DNA of 64,000 bases from positions 558,001 to 622,000 of the forward strand of contig NZ_JADIKF010000039.1 in NCBI RefSeq assembly GCF_016904945.1. Reading direction: 5' to 3'. The notes beneath the pieces are model-generated. The model was not told the DNA's origin. It saw nothing but the letters and a program-made list of their open reading frames with translations, and searched no databases. Shown here piece by piece: positions 1 through 8,130 of the stretch. A program made the position numbers and the translations under genes. This stretch comes from Dyella mobilis (GTDB lineage Bacteria > Pseudomonadota > Gammaproteobacteria > Xanthomonadales > Rhodanobacteraceae). Each line of letters begins with the position of its first letter. Position 1 is the first letter of the stretch.

Positions 1-87
1 TTGGCTTGCAGGTTCATGGATATGACTATGGGGGCGCAGGGGCGCCACGGGCAGGCCAGATGGTGCCAGATGCCGGCAGCGTTCGGC

Positions 88-93
88 TAGAAT
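88..93 (+). promoter_or_regulatory. candidate -10 box (TAGAAT)
   Basis: TAGAAT lies 28 bases before the likely ATG of the first lipoprotein gene. No convincing -35 hexamer is visible 16-18 bases upstream, so this is only a weak candidate. The same hexamer in a similar GTTAGAATG context occurs before purT. Confidence 0.3.
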
Positions 94-120
94 GCCCCGA
101 TCCTCGTCGTGGGCGAAACC

Positions 121-582
121 ATGCATTTTCTACGCAATGTGGCCGTTGCCGTGGCCTGCGTCCTGGCCGCCGGGTGCTCGCAGCTCGCGGGCCGGCACCC
201 CCTGCTGGGCTACAAGGACAAGGATCATCCCAAGTCCGATACCGCGTTGGTGGTGTGCGCCGAGCAACCGGAGTTCATTTGCGGGATCACCGGCGTCAAC
301 GAGAAGAGCACCTGGGAAAAATACAACGGCGGCAAGACGCCGTGGGTGCGCGTGTTGCCCGGCAACCAGGTGATCAAGCTGACCTTGTCCAACTCGCACC
401 TGATCAACCGTCCGTGGTTGAAGATCAATGACGTAAAGGCCGGCCACGTGTACCGCATCAACGTCGCGTTCAACGGCGGTGCCTTGACGGCGGCCTGGAC
501 GGATCTGGGCCAGATGGATTCCTACACGATTCACGTGCCCCAGTTTCCCCTCAAGCCCAAGGCGTATACCGCGCATTTCTGA
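121..582 (+). CDS. small hypothetical lipoprotein
   Basis: A 153-residue protein with a short positive N-terminus, a hydrophobic stretch and the lipobox-like LAAGC ending at Cys19, so it is probably exported and lipidated. The mature part is soluble-looking, with a single Cys pair spread in the first half and no domain I recognise. A GTG four codons upstream (109) is in frame, but the ATG gives a standard signal peptide. It faces the TraB/GumN gene, with 17 bases between the two stop codons. The export prediction is firm; the function is unknown. Confidence 0.8.
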   Translation: MHFLRNVAVAVACVLAAGCSQLAGRHPLLGYKDKDHPKSDTALVVCAEQPEFICGITGVNEKSTWEKYNGGKTPWVRVLPGNQVIKLTLSNSHLINRPWLKINDVKAGHVYRINVAFNGGALTAAWTDLGQMDSYTIHVPQFPLKPKAYTAHF

Positions 583-599
583 GGCGGCAGGGCGGCGGA

Positions 600-1481
600 T
601 CAATCCTGCTGCGCTGTAATTCCCCATTTCGCCAGCTGTGCCTGGACGCTGTCGGGGCCGGCCAGGTGGGCTGCGCCCACGGCGATGAAAACCGTGGTGC
701 CGGGTTGCTTGAGCAGGTCGCGGATCTTTTCGGCCCAAGCCGCGTTCCGCTGCACGACCAGCTTCTGGTAGAGCGCCGGCTCCTGCGTTTTCAGTTCGTC
801 ATTTTCCAGCTTGGCGATTGCGGCGACGTCGCCGTCTTTCCAGGCGCCGACCAGCGACAAGAGTTCTTCCTTGGTCTTTCCGACGTCGCGCAAGGTGTCG
901 CGCAAGAACCCGAGCTGCATCGGTTGCGGCAAATCTGCAAGGAAACGGATCTGCTGTTCCGCCGTTTCCAGGCCAAGCACCGGCTTGCCGGCCGCGGTCA
1001 TCTGCGCCTTGAGTTGCTTGTCGACACCTTCGGCAGGGTCCAGGCCTGCCTTGAGCAAAGGCGCTACCGACAGCGTCAGCGCGGCGAGCCAGGGCTTCAT
1101 TGGTTGCAAAGCGTCCACGCCACCGGGCAGGCCGGCTAGCTGCGCCGCTTTGGCCAGCGCGGCGTTATCGCTTTCACTGAGTTGGGCGGAAAGCGGGTGC
1201 GCCGCATCGATGCCGTAACTCAGAACCAGTTGCGCCATGCTGGCCTGGTCGTCGTCGATCAACTCGATATACAGCGATTGGCTTTGTTTCAGGGCCTGAT
1301 CGAGAGCCGGAAAGTGCCATTGCGCATCGTTCGGCAAAAGATGCACGGTGCCGAACAGATACACGGTGTCATTGCCGCTCTTGACCTGCCACAGCGCCGG
1401 GTGTGCGCAGGCGCAGGTGCAAGCCAGCAGTTGCAGACACAGTAGAAACAGCAGGTGTCGGAGAGTGCGCATGATGTTCAT
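600..1481 (-). CDS. TraB/GumN family protein
   Basis: A 293-residue protein of the TraB/PrgY/GumN family, proposed to be metal-dependent hydrolases related to the Tiki proteases; the bacterial role is unproven. The two family histidine motifs are present: GTVH at residues 44-47 and GAAH at 269-272, with the YIEL acidic site at 71-74. A hydrophobic leader (residues 5-26, ending ACAHP) predicts export to the periplasm. The start is the ATG that shares one base with the TGA of the upstream cfa gene (TGATG), so it is translationally coupled and the last gene of the fluoride operon. Longer in-frame upstream sequence is cfa coding DNA. Confidence 0.85.
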   Translation of the reverse strand: MNIMRTLRHLLFLLCLQLLACTCACAHPALWQVKSGNDTVYLFGTVHLLPNDAQWHFPALDQALKQSQSLYIELIDDDQASMAQLVLSYGIDAAHPLSAQLSESDNAALAKAAQLAGLPGGVDALQPMKPWLAALTLSVAPLLKAGLDPAEGVDKQLKAQMTAAGKPVLGLETAEQQIRFLADLPQPMQLGFLRDTLRDVGKTKEELLSLVGAWKDGDVAAIAKLENDELKTQEPALYQKLVVQRNAAWAEKIRDLLKQPGTTVFIAVGAAHLAGPDSVQAQLAKWGITAQQD

Positions 1482-2599
1482 CAGCGAGGCACGCGGTAGC
1501 CGCCGGGTACGCCGTACGGGCTGAGAGTGAGCTGCCAGAGTTGATCGCGCCGGCTGCGAAACACCGCCGTCGATACGCCCAGGTAGAAGTGCCACATCCG
1601 ACGGAAGCGCTCGTCGTAACGGGCGGACAGCGCGGGCCATGCGGCATCGAAGTTAATTCGCCATGCGCTAAGCGTGCGGTCGTAGTCTGCGCCGAAGTTG
1701 TGCCAGTCCTCGACTACGAACAGGCCCTCCAGCGTATCTGAAACCTGGCTGGCGGCGGGGATCATCGAATTGGGGAAAATGTATTTTTCGATCCAGGGGT
1801 CGGGCCGTCCCGGTGCGTGATTGGTGCCTATGCAGTGCAACAGGAACAAACCGTCGTTCTTCAGGCAACGGTGCGACACTTCGAAGTATTCGCGGTAATT
1901 TTTCGCACCGACGTGTTCGAACATGCCGATCGACATGATGGCGTCGAAAGGCTCGTCCAGTTCGCGGTAATCCTGTAGACGGATTTCGATCGGCAGGCCG
2001 CGGCACAGCTCGCGCGCCAGTTCGGCCTGCTCGTTGGAAACGGTGATACCCACTCCGCTGACGCCGTAGCGTTCGGCGGCAAACTTCAACGCCTCGCCCC
2101 AGCCGCAACCGATGTCCAGCACGCGCATGCCTGGCTTCAATCGCAGCTTGCGGCAAATCAGATCCAGCTTGGCTTCCTGCGCGTCGTCGAGGCTGCAAGC
2201 CTGGGCCCAGTAACCGCAGGAATACATCATGTACTTGCCGAGCATGGCCTTGAACAGGTCGTTGCCACGGTCGTAGTGGGCCTTGCCGATCTCGAAAGCA
2301 TGCTGGCCGCGCTGCAAGTTGACGAAGCGCGCTTTCAGATGTGCGATCAAGGTATCGAGCGTCTTGAGGTGTTCATCCAGATGATGGGTCAGCAGGCGAG
2401 TGAAGAAGCCTGGAAGATCGTCGGCATCCCACCAGCCATCCACATAGGCTTCGCCCAAACCTAACGAACCATGTGCGAATACGCGGGCATAGAGCTGCTC
2501 GTCGTGGACGCGGATATCGGTAGCTGCCGGACCGTCGATGTGCACGCCGGCCATCGCCAGCAATTCGGCGGCGCGTTGTCGCAAGGAATCCTGACTCAT
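1481..2599 (-). CDS. cfa: cyclopropane-fatty-acyl-phospholipid synthase
   Basis: A 372-residue enzyme, close to the 382 of E. coli Cfa, that would add a methylene bridge from S-adenosylmethionine to unsaturated acyl chains of membrane phospholipids. Visible hallmarks are HYDRGNDLF (108-116), YSCGYW (126-131), the SAM-binding motif DIGCGWG (162-168) and the downstream GMFEHVG segment. The chosen ATG follows AAGGATCAAG and overlaps the DUF190 stop as ATGA. It is the third gene of a unit starting at the fluoride riboswitch, so it is probably co-regulated with the fluoride channel, an unusual partner. Family assignment is secure. Confidence 0.93.
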   Translation of the reverse strand: MSQDSLRQRAAELLAMAGVHIDGPAATDIRVHDEQLYARVFAHGSLGLGEAYVDGWWDADDLPGFFTRLLTHHLDEHLKTLDTLIAHLKARFVNLQRGQHAFEIGKAHYDRGNDLFKAMLGKYMMYSCGYWAQACSLDDAQEAKLDLICRKLRLKPGMRVLDIGCGWGEALKFAAERYGVSGVGITVSNEQAELARELCRGLPIEIRLQDYRELDEPFDAIMSIGMFEHVGAKNYREYFEVSHRCLKNDGLFLLHCIGTNHAPGRPDPWIEKYIFPNSMIPAASQVSDTLEGLFVVEDWHNFGADYDRTLSAWRINFDAAWPALSARYDERFRRMWHFYLGVSTAVFRSRRDQLWQLTLSPYGVPGGYRVPR

Positions 2600-2958
2600 C
2601 TTGATCCTTCTTTGCCCAGGATGCCGAAATGTACCGGCGACCATGCATAGACCAGGTCGACGCCCGCTTCGCGCACCAGGCGCAAAAGGGTCTGCGCGTT
2701 CGCCTCGCTCAGCAGGAACTCGATTTTTTCGGGAAGATCGTCGGCCAGTTCGAAAAAGGCTTCGTGATGCAATACGCCGTGCCGGCCGAATCCGGCGGTG
2801 GCGCGAAACACCGAGCCGCCGCCCAATTGGTGATGCTTGGCCAGTTCCAGCAGCCATTCGGAGACCAGCAAGCCGTTGTGCCGGGCATGTACGTGCGTAT
2901 AGAAGCGCAGGAAGATGCCGCTGCCGGCGCCGGGGTCGAACGAAATGTCAGGGCTCAT
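2596..2958 (-). CDS. DUF190 family protein
   Basis: A 120-residue protein of the DUF190 family, small PII-like proteins that are often encoded next to crcB. Typical features are the GSVFRATAGFGRHG segment near residues 47-60 and the C-terminal GVDLVYAWSP. It directly follows crcB, with only a few bases between them, and its stop overlaps the cfa start. ATG 2958 is preferred because GGAG precedes it by 9 bases; GTG 2973 is an in-frame alternative. It probably modulates or senses for CrcB, but no biochemical role is established. Confidence 0.85.
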   Translation of the reverse strand: MSPDISFDPGAGSGIFLRFYTHVHARHNGLLVSEWLLELAKHHQLGGGSVFRATAGFGRHGVLHHEAFFELADDLPEKIEFLLSEANAQTLLRLVREAGVDLVYAWSPVHFGILGKEGSR

Positions 2959-2974
2959 GTCGATGGGCTCCACG

Positions 2975-3361
2975 TCAGTGGCGCAACAGGCCGCGAGTCA
3001 GGAAGATGCCAAGGATGGTCATCGCGAGGCTACCGAAAAGATGTACCGCGACGTGCGTGCCGAACCAAAGATACTGCCCGCGCAACAGCAAGGTGTCGGC
3101 TTCGGCGGAGAAGGTCGAGAAGGTGGTCAAGCCGCCAAGGAAGCCGGTCAGCACGAACAGCTTCATTTCCGGCGGCAGCGTTTGAAAATGCTCGAACACG
3201 CCCATCATGCAGCCCATGACCAGGCCGCCGGAGAGGTTGGCCGCCAGGGTGCCCAGTGGCAGGGTGGGAAAGATCGGGTTGAGCAGCACGCCGAGTATCC
3301 AGCGTAGCCAGCACCCCAGGGCGCCGCCCAGTCCGACGGCAAGAAAACCACTCATGCTCAC
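2975..3361 (-). CDS. crcB: fluoride channel CrcB/Fluc
   Basis: A 128-residue inner membrane protein with four hydrophobic segments. It carries the Fluc signature GFLGGLTTFSTFSAE near residues 73-87 and the N-terminal GGALGCWLRW. Fluc proteins form dual-topology dimers that let fluoride leave the cytoplasm. The start decision rests on the ribosome binding site: AGGAG lies 7 bases before a GTG at 3361 and 13 before the in-frame ATG at 3355, so GTG is preferred. A fluoride riboswitch lies directly upstream, which independently supports the function. Confidence 0.93.
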   Translation of the reverse strand: MSMSGFLAVGLGGALGCWLRWILGVLLNPIFPTLPLGTLAANLSGGLVMGCMMGVFEHFQTLPPEMKLFVLTGFLGGLTTFSTFSAEADTLLLRGQYLWFGTHVAVHLFGSLAMTILGIFLTRGLLRH

Positions 3362-3433
3362 GTTATATCTCCTGCTTGCAATGGATTCGTTCCACGGCAA
3401 CAGGCACGCCCGCGCCGCCGGAAACCGGTGGTG

Positions 3434-3522
3434 CAGGCATCATCAACCTTTCGGTGGTTCGTTCCGCAAGAACGTTCTGCACGTGTGCAGTCCTTGAAGA
3501 ACAGGAGGCATGCCATCTCCCT
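3434..3522 (-). ncRNA. fluoride riboswitch (crcB motif)
   Basis: Read on the minus strand, the leader of crcB contains GGAGATGGCATGCCTCC (about 3504-3520) and later GTTGATGATGCC (3436-3447). These match the conserved parts of the Pseudomonas syringae fluoride aptamer: GGAG pairs with CTCC, and the GGCAT between them pairs with the distal ATGCC, forming the pseudoknot. The connecting region is longer than usual and holds two extra hairpins, CTGCAC-AC-GTGCAG and CGTTC-TTGCG-GAACG, before the ACC/GGT stem. About 73 bases separate it from the crcB start. A CCACCGG/CCGGCGG stem follows the aptamer and may be the expression platform. Confidence 0.87.
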
Positions 3523-3556
3523 CATACAGGCATGCTAGCCGATGCGACAAGGGGTT

Positions 3557-3580
3557 GGTAGGTTGGGGAGCAACCCGACC
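3557..3580. repeat. short GGTTGGG/CAACC inverted repeat, terminator-like
   Basis: GGTTGG and CAACC arms flank a 4-5 base loop just after the stop of the glycosyltransferase gene and before the crcB leader. A related, longer repeat (GGTTGGGTT...AACCCAACC) lies at 32311-32349 between egtD and mfd. No clear T-run follows. It may be a weak terminator or a copy of a dispersed palindromic repeat. Confidence 0.45.
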
Positions 3581-3586
3581 CGGTTG

Positions 3587-4681
3587 CTATCTGCCTGCAA
3601 GCTCCGGCATGGCGGCTATCGTGCGTGCCACCACTTCGGGGGCTTGGCCGTGTGCGGCGATGATGTGCCGACCCGGGCCGTAGGGCCCCCACTCAGCAGG
3701 GTTGGTCACCGTAAAGATGCCCATGGTAGGAACGTCAGAAGCGCAAGCCAGGTGCATGATCCCGCAATCGGCGCTGATATAGACGGCCAAACCAGAAAGC
3801 ACGCTGGCGATCTTGCGCAGGTCGCTGGAGTAATAGCCTGGGTAGCGGGAACCGAGCATCGATTGGCCTGAGGCCGGCAGTATCTCCACGATGCGATGCT
3901 CGGGGTACTGCTTTTCCAGTACATCAATGAAGCGAGTCCACCAGTCCTCGCCCAGCAGTTTGGGTCCGGTGGCGTTGGCGAAAATGCCGATGATGCCGCG
4001 GCCTGGCGAGTTTATGCCGCTGGCCGCGAGGGAGCGGGCAAGGGCGGCGCGGCCGTGTTCCCGTTCGCCGGCGCCAAGGCGGATATCGGGTACGGGGTAT
4101 TCGCCTGCCGTATCGCGGCCCATCGCACTGCGCAGCAAATAGACGGGACGCTGGCCTTTGCTTTGGATGTGTTCGGGCAGCGGCACGGCATGCGTGATCT
4201 CGCCGTGCTTCTTCGGGCTGCTGAAACCGAGTGTGTAGGTTGCGTTGGAAAGCAGCATCAACAGTCGACCGGTCTGCGACAGCGGATCGGCGTCGATGGC
4301 TAGGTCGTAACGGATCTTGCGCATGCCCCGCAACGTGCCCAGGAACTGCAGCGGATGGCCGACGCCGTGCGCAGGCAGCCGAAAGATACGTTGCACGCTG
4401 AAAAAACGACTGTACACGTCGTCGGCAATCGGGCTGCGCGTAAGAATGTCGATCTCGGCGGCCGGATACACTTTTTCCAGCTCCGAGAGCAGCGGCGTAA
4501 GCAACAGCGTGTTGCCCAGGCTGTGGCTTACGTGGCAGACCAGAATCCGGTAGATGCCCTTGTTCGGCAGCGGGGCGGAGGTCGGCTGTCCGTGGCTGCC
4601 GAAGACCGCGCGCATGAGCCGGCGCGCCACGCGGCGGCGGAAATCGTTGATCGGGTCGTAGTAGCGCGTGTTCTTCAGCAC
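3587..4681 (-). CDS. glycosyltransferase family 9 (heptosyltransferase-like)
   Basis: A 364-residue cytoplasmic GT9 enzyme, the family of the LPS heptosyltransferases. The N-terminal nucleotide-sugar fold shows SLGNTLLLTPLL near residues 54-65, typical of GT9. The C-terminal half shows FANATGPKLL and the SADCGIMHLACASDVPTMG segment, where family members bind the nucleotide-sugar donor. The start is GTG. It is probably monocistronic, divergent from nothing and followed by a weak palindrome. The acceptor is not readable from sequence; LPS core or another surface glycan is the family-based guess. Confidence 0.85.
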   Translation of the reverse strand: MLKNTRYYDPINDFRRRVARRLMRAVFGSHGQPTSAPLPNKGIYRILVCHVSHSLGNTLLLTPLLSELEKVYPAAEIDILTRSPIADDVYSRFFSVQRIFRLPAHGVGHPLQFLGTLRGMRKIRYDLAIDADPLSQTGRLLMLLSNATYTLGFSSPKKHGEITHAVPLPEHIQSKGQRPVYLLRSAMGRDTAGEYPVPDIRLGAGEREHGRAALARSLAASGINSPGRGIIGIFANATGPKLLGEDWWTRFIDVLEKQYPEHRIVEILPASGQSMLGSRYPGYYSSDLRKIASVLSGLAVYISADCGIMHLACASDVPTMGIFTVTNPAEWGPYGPGRHIIAAHGQAPEVVARTIAAMPELAGR

Positions 4682-4711
4682 GGTGGATGTCGCAGTAGTT
4701 GGGCGACGCGA

Positions 4712-5191
4712 CTATACCGGTTCGCCGCCCGATGTCAGCAGGCCTCTTTCGATCAGCCAGTTACGGGCGTTTTCGGCATCCTGCTCGAACCAGGCCCGGG
4801 CCGAACCCAGCCGAAAGGTGTACCCCCACGCATCCATGTCATGCATGACGCGTTCGCGGCCGACGCCGGGCAGGGTGCCGCCAAGCACGATTTGCAGATA
4901 GCAGACGGCGTCTTCTTCGGCGATCGAGTCGGTGGCGTCGGTATGCGTCTGCGCACGGCGTTCCGGCGGCAATACGATCAGGTGCCCTGCTTCGTGCAGC
5001 AGGGAATGGACCGGCGTGTCGCTCCGCGCATAGACGGTATGACCGATGATGCCGGCCTCATCGTCCCCCCAATAACTGCCGGGAATGGCCTCGCCATCAG
5101 CCACGCGCACCAGGCTCAGCCCGTAGTGGGCAAGCAGGGGCTCAATGGTGGAATGGCCGAGATCGGCCAGGCGTAGAACCGAGGTATGCAT
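4712..5191 (-). CDS. uncharacterised small HExxH protein
   Basis: A 159-residue soluble protein whose only clear motif is LLHEAGHLIV with HEAGH at residues 66-70, the zinc-binding and catalytic pattern of gluzincin-type metallopeptidases. IAEEDAV at 90-96 offers a Glu 22 or more residues later as the third ligand. It is shorter than ordinary proteases, so it may be a minimal metallopeptidase or a structural relative. GGGAGC precedes the ATG. It lies 30 bases upstream of the glycosyltransferase gene, so the two may be co-transcribed. Family unknown to me. Confidence 0.7.
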   Translation of the reverse strand: MHTSVLRLADLGHSTIEPLLAHYGLSLVRVADGEAIPGSYWGDDEAGIIGHTVYARSDTPVHSLLHEAGHLIVLPPERRAQTHTDATDSIAEEDAVCYLQIVLGGTLPGVGRERVMHDMDAWGYTFRLGSARAWFEQDAENARNWLIERGLLTSGGEPV

Positions 5192-5204
5192 GGCTCCCTC
5201 TCCC

Positions 5205-5335
5205 CTCCGGAGTGAGGGTTGGGGTGAGGGCCAACCTCGTGAAGAGGTTGAGCCGTGGGCGTGCTTTGAGGAAAGGTGTCTGGGCTTTGAAGGGTGAGGC
5301 CGGTGCGGCCTCACCCCAGCCCACTCCCCCGTTTG
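5205..5335. repeat. GAGGG/CCCTC-rich palindromic repeat element
   Basis: This stretch before the min operon end holds nested inverted repeats: outer arms around GGGTTGGGGTGAGG (from 5216) and CCTCACCCCAGCCC (from 5309), a hairpin CAACCTC/GAGGTTG (5232-5250), and a hairpin GTGAGGCC/GGCCTCAC (5294-5314). It looks like a dispersed REP-type element common between convergent or co-directional genes in GC-rich proteobacteria. It could also end transcription of minE. Confidence 0.6.
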
Positions 5336-5367
5336 CCGATTTGCTTACGGGGATAGGGAGAAAAACA

Positions 5368-5643
5368 TCAGGTCGCCGCGTTGCCGGCGGGCTTGCCTTC
5401 CGGCAGGGCCACCGACAGTTCCAGCACTTCGTGCCCGCTGTCGCGTTCGACGTTGATGTTGATCGCTTCCAGGTCGACGTTGACGTACTTCTTGATGACC
5501 TCGAGCAATTCGTTGCGAAGCAGCGGCAGGTAATCGGGAGCGCCGCGGGTGGAACGCTCCTGTGCGACGATGATGCGCAGGCGTTCCTTGGCGACGGCAG
5601 CGGTCGGTTCCGGCTTGCGCTTCAGGAAATCGAGGATACCCAT
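5368..5643 (-). CDS. minE: cell division topological specificity factor MinE
   Basis: A 91-residue MinE. The start [10 protein letters not shown] matches the membrane-targeting N-terminus of the family; an anti-MinCD helix (about 20-35) and the topological specificity domain with the [17 protein letters not shown] segment follow. MinE stimulates the MinD ATPase at the membrane and drives pole-to-pole oscillation so that the Z ring forms at midcell. It lies 5 bases after minD and is last in the GNAT-minC-minD-minE unit. The ATG at 5643 is preferred over one three codons earlier on family alignment. Confidence 0.95.
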   Translation of the reverse strand: MGILDFLKRKPEPTAAVAKERLRIIVAQERSTRGAPDYLPLLRNELLEVIKKYVNVDLEAININVERDSGHEVLELSVALPEGKPAGNAAT

Positions 5644-5648
5644 CGCGG

Positions 5649-6464
5649 TCAACCTCCGAATACGCGCTGGAAGAAGCCCTTCTTGGGTGCGTCGAGAAAG
5701 CGCATCGGGCGTGTTTCGCCAAGGATGCGGGCCACGGTGTCGCGATAGGCCTGTCCGGCGTTCGAATTTTCATCCAGGATCACCGGCACGCCGGCGTTGG
5801 AAGCGGCGAGCACGTTTTCCGATTCCGGAATCACGCCCACGACGTTGATCCCGAGGATTTCCTCGACGTCCTTGATGCTTAGCATTTCGCCCTGCTCGAC
5901 CCGCGAAGGGTTGTAGCGGGTGAGCAGCAGGTGCTGGGTGATGGCGCCTTCACCGCGTTCGGCGCGGCGCGTTTTGCTGGCCAGCAAGCCCAGGATGCGA
6001 TCTGAGTCGCGCACCGAAGACACTTCCGGGTTGACCACCACCACCGCGTGATCGGCGAAGTACATCGCCAGGTGCGCACCCTTTTCGATGCCGGCCGGCG
6101 AGTCGCAGACGATATAGTCGAATTCTTCCTTGGAAAGGTCTTCGAGCACCTTTTCCACGCCTTCCTGGGTCAGCGCGTCCTTGTCGCGCGTCTGGCTGGC
6201 GGCAAGCACGTAGAGATTTTCGTGGCGCTTGTCCTTGATCAGGGCCTGTTTGATGGCGGCCTCGCCGTGCACGACGTTGACGAAGTCGTACACCACGCGG
6301 CGTTCGCAACCCATGATCAGGTCGAGGTTGCGCAAACCGACGTCGAAGTCGATGACCGCCACTTTCTTGCCCTGCATGGCCAGGCCGGTGGCCAGCGATG
6401 CACTGGTGGTGGTCTTGCCGACGCCGCCCTTACCGGACGTCACAACGATAATCTCAGCACTCAA
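5649..6464 (-). CDS. minD: septum site-determining ATPase MinD
   Basis: A 271-residue MinD. It carries the deviant Walker A motif GKGGVGKTT (11-19) with signature Lys12, [14 protein letters not shown] for switch I, and a C-terminal amphipathic membrane helix ending [11 protein letters not shown]. MinD-ATP binds the membrane and recruits MinC and MinE. The start must be TTG at 6464, giving the family-typical [14 protein letters not shown]-terminus; ATG further upstream would add 28 residues that overlap minC coding sequence. Length and every motif agree with the family. Confidence 0.95.
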   Translation of the reverse strand: MSAEIIVVTSGKGGVGKTTTSASLATGLAMQGKKVAVIDFDVGLRNLDLIMGCERRVVYDFVNVVHGEAAIKQALIKDKRHENLYVLAASQTRDKDALTQEGVEKVLEDLSKEEFDYIVCDSPAGIEKGAHLAMYFADHAVVVVNPEVSSVRDSDRILGLLASKTRRAERGEGAITQHLLLTRYNPSRVEQGEMLSIKDVEEILGINVVGVIPESENVLAASNAGVPVILDENSNAGQAYRDTVARILGETRPMRFLDAPKKGFFQRVFGG

Positions 6465-6502
6465 GGGTTCGTCTCCGCTGGTGTTCTTATAATCGGGAAT
6501 AG

Positions 6503-7285
6503 TTATTTCAAAGGCGCAATCAGCAATTTCTCGCCGTCGAGCCAGCATTGCACAGACTGGCCCTCCAGGTCTTTCGGGATCTGCTCGAAGACCCGGTAGT
6601 GGCCGGCGATAGCCACCAGCTCGGCACGAAAATCCGAAACGAAGATACGTGCTTTTGCATCCCCTTGCGCACCCGCCATGGCGCGACCCTTCAGGCTGCC
6701 GTAAATGTGGATGCTGCCGTCGGCGATGACTTCGGCGCCGTTGGCGATGGCGCCCATCACCACCAGATCCCGATCGCGGGCATAGACCTGCTGACCCGAA
6801 CGCACCGCACCTTCGTGATGCTGGGCGCCAAGCATGCTGCCTGGGGCCGGTGCAGCCAGGACAGGTTCGCGCACAGGGGCAAGGGCCGGCGCCGGTGCCG
6901 ATACCGGGCCGGGCGCTGGCGGGGCAATGCTGCCGCCATCGGCAGGCTCATAGGCGGCGCGGAACTTGGCGATCAGCGGCAGCCCCATGCGTTGGGCCAA
7001 TGCTTCGGTTGCGCTGGTGCCATAGGCGAGCCCCACGGGCAGCATGCCGGCGCTGCGCACGGCTTCGAGCAGTGCGTCGACCGTGCCGTCGTCAGGGAGA
7101 TTGAGCAGGTGGCTCAGATCCAGCACCACCGCGGCACGCGAAAACAACTGCGGCGCAGCGCGCACGCGCCGTTCCAGTTCCTCGCACAAGGCGGCCGCAT
7201 CGGGCCTTTTTATACGTACACAGGCAATACCGACCTGGCCGAAGCGCAGGTCACAAGCTTCAGTTGTATCCATCTTTGCATTCAT
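6503..7285 (-). CDS. minC: septum site-determining protein MinC
   Basis: A 260-residue MinC, the FtsZ polymerisation inhibitor. The N-terminal inhibitory domain (about 1-110) is joined by an Ala/Pro-rich linker (about 118-150) to the C-terminal beta-helix domain with the conserved YARDRDLVVMGAIANGAEV and GSIHIYGSLKGRA segments, which bind MinD and dimerise. The ATG overlaps the TGA of the upstream acetyltransferase gene (ATGA). The gap to minD is 38 bases. The N-terminal domain is divergent, as is usual for MinC. Confidence 0.94.
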   Translation of the reverse strand: MNAKMDTTEACDLRFGQVGIACVRIKRPDAAALCEELERRVRAAPQLFSRAAVVLDLSHLLNLPDDGTVDALLEAVRSAGMLPVGLAYGTSATEALAQRMGLPLIAKFRAAYEPADGGSIAPPAPGPVSAPAPALAPVREPVLAAPAPGSMLGAQHHEGAVRSGQQVYARDRDLVVMGAIANGAEVIADGSIHIYGSLKGRAMAGAQGDAKARIFVSDFRAELVAIAGHYRVFEQIPKDLEGQSVQCWLDGEKLLIAPLK

Positions 7286-7902
7286 GAGCGCCGCTCTCCG
7301 GCGAGGCGGCGCGTGGGGGAGTCGTTGTTATGGTGGGGAATGCGGCTGGCCAGCCAGGGAAGGTCGGGCAGTCCGCCGTTTTCCAGATAGGTGTCGCGTA
7401 CGAACGCGTAGCTGGGCAAATCCTTGGCGAGCAGGCTCACTTGCGGTCCACGTTCGCCCATGCGCTGCTGGCCCACTTCCTGGAAGCCGTAGGTGCCGTG
7501 GAACAGCACCACGACGTCGTCCGTCGGTTCGAGGAACACCTCGCACGTAAGCAAGGGCACGCGCACCTCGGCGAAGCTGTTCACGTCGCAATAGAAGATG
7601 CGGCCCAGGCCGTGCCGGCGATAGGCATTGGCGATCACGATGCGGTCGATATAGACGAACGACGGGTAGTGTTCGTTGAACCAGCGGTAGTTGGGACTGG
7701 CGTAATCGCGGCCGTTGCGCAGGGCGATCAGGAATCCGGCGAGCTGACCGTCGATCTCGGCCACGCGAAAATAGTCGGCGTGCTCGTAGAAGTAGCGCAA
7801 CTGTGCAGCGTCCAGGACGAGAATGGAGCGACCGGCGGTGTTGTTGAGCGCCAGTACGGCATCCAGGTCGTGCTCGCGCACGTCGCGGATGGCAAGGGCC
7901 AT
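7282..7902 (-). CDS. GNAT family N-acetyltransferase
   Basis: A 206-residue GNAT enzyme that would transfer acetyl from acetyl-CoA to an unknown substrate. The acetyl-CoA motif is RIVIANAYRRHGLGRIFYCDV (split in the fold as beta4-alpha3, with RRHGLGR as the pyrophosphate loop). It starts at MALAIRDVREHDLDAVL, the usual first GNAT strand and helix, and overlaps minC by ATGA, so it heads the min operon. A long open frame continues upstream, but it is the complement of the divergent sensor-kinase gene. Confidence 0.87.
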   Translation of the reverse strand: MALAIRDVREHDLDAVLALNNTAGRSILVLDAAQLRYFYEHADYFRVAEIDGQLAGFLIALRNGRDYASPNYRWFNEHYPSFVYIDRIVIANAYRRHGLGRIFYCDVNSFAEVRVPLLTCEVFLEPTDDVVVLFHGTYGFQEVGQQRMGERGPQVSLLAKDLPSYAFVRDTYLENGGLPDLPWLASRIPHHNNDSPTRRLAGERRS

Positions 7903-8130
7903 TCGTTGCTCCGCTAGATATAAGGTGTTGGTGAAGACCGACTGACGGCCCAGCTCGGCGCGCATTATGGCATGGGCCATCAGGCCGCACATCCCGTACT
8001 GCGGCATGTAAAAGCTTTGTAAAGCCGCGAGTTGTGTGCGGGCCCTGGGCCCCGAAAGCATGCGGCAGGCCGTTTGTCGATACCTGCGAGGGGTGACTTC
8101 CCGCGCATTGCAGGGTATCGATGCGGTCCT

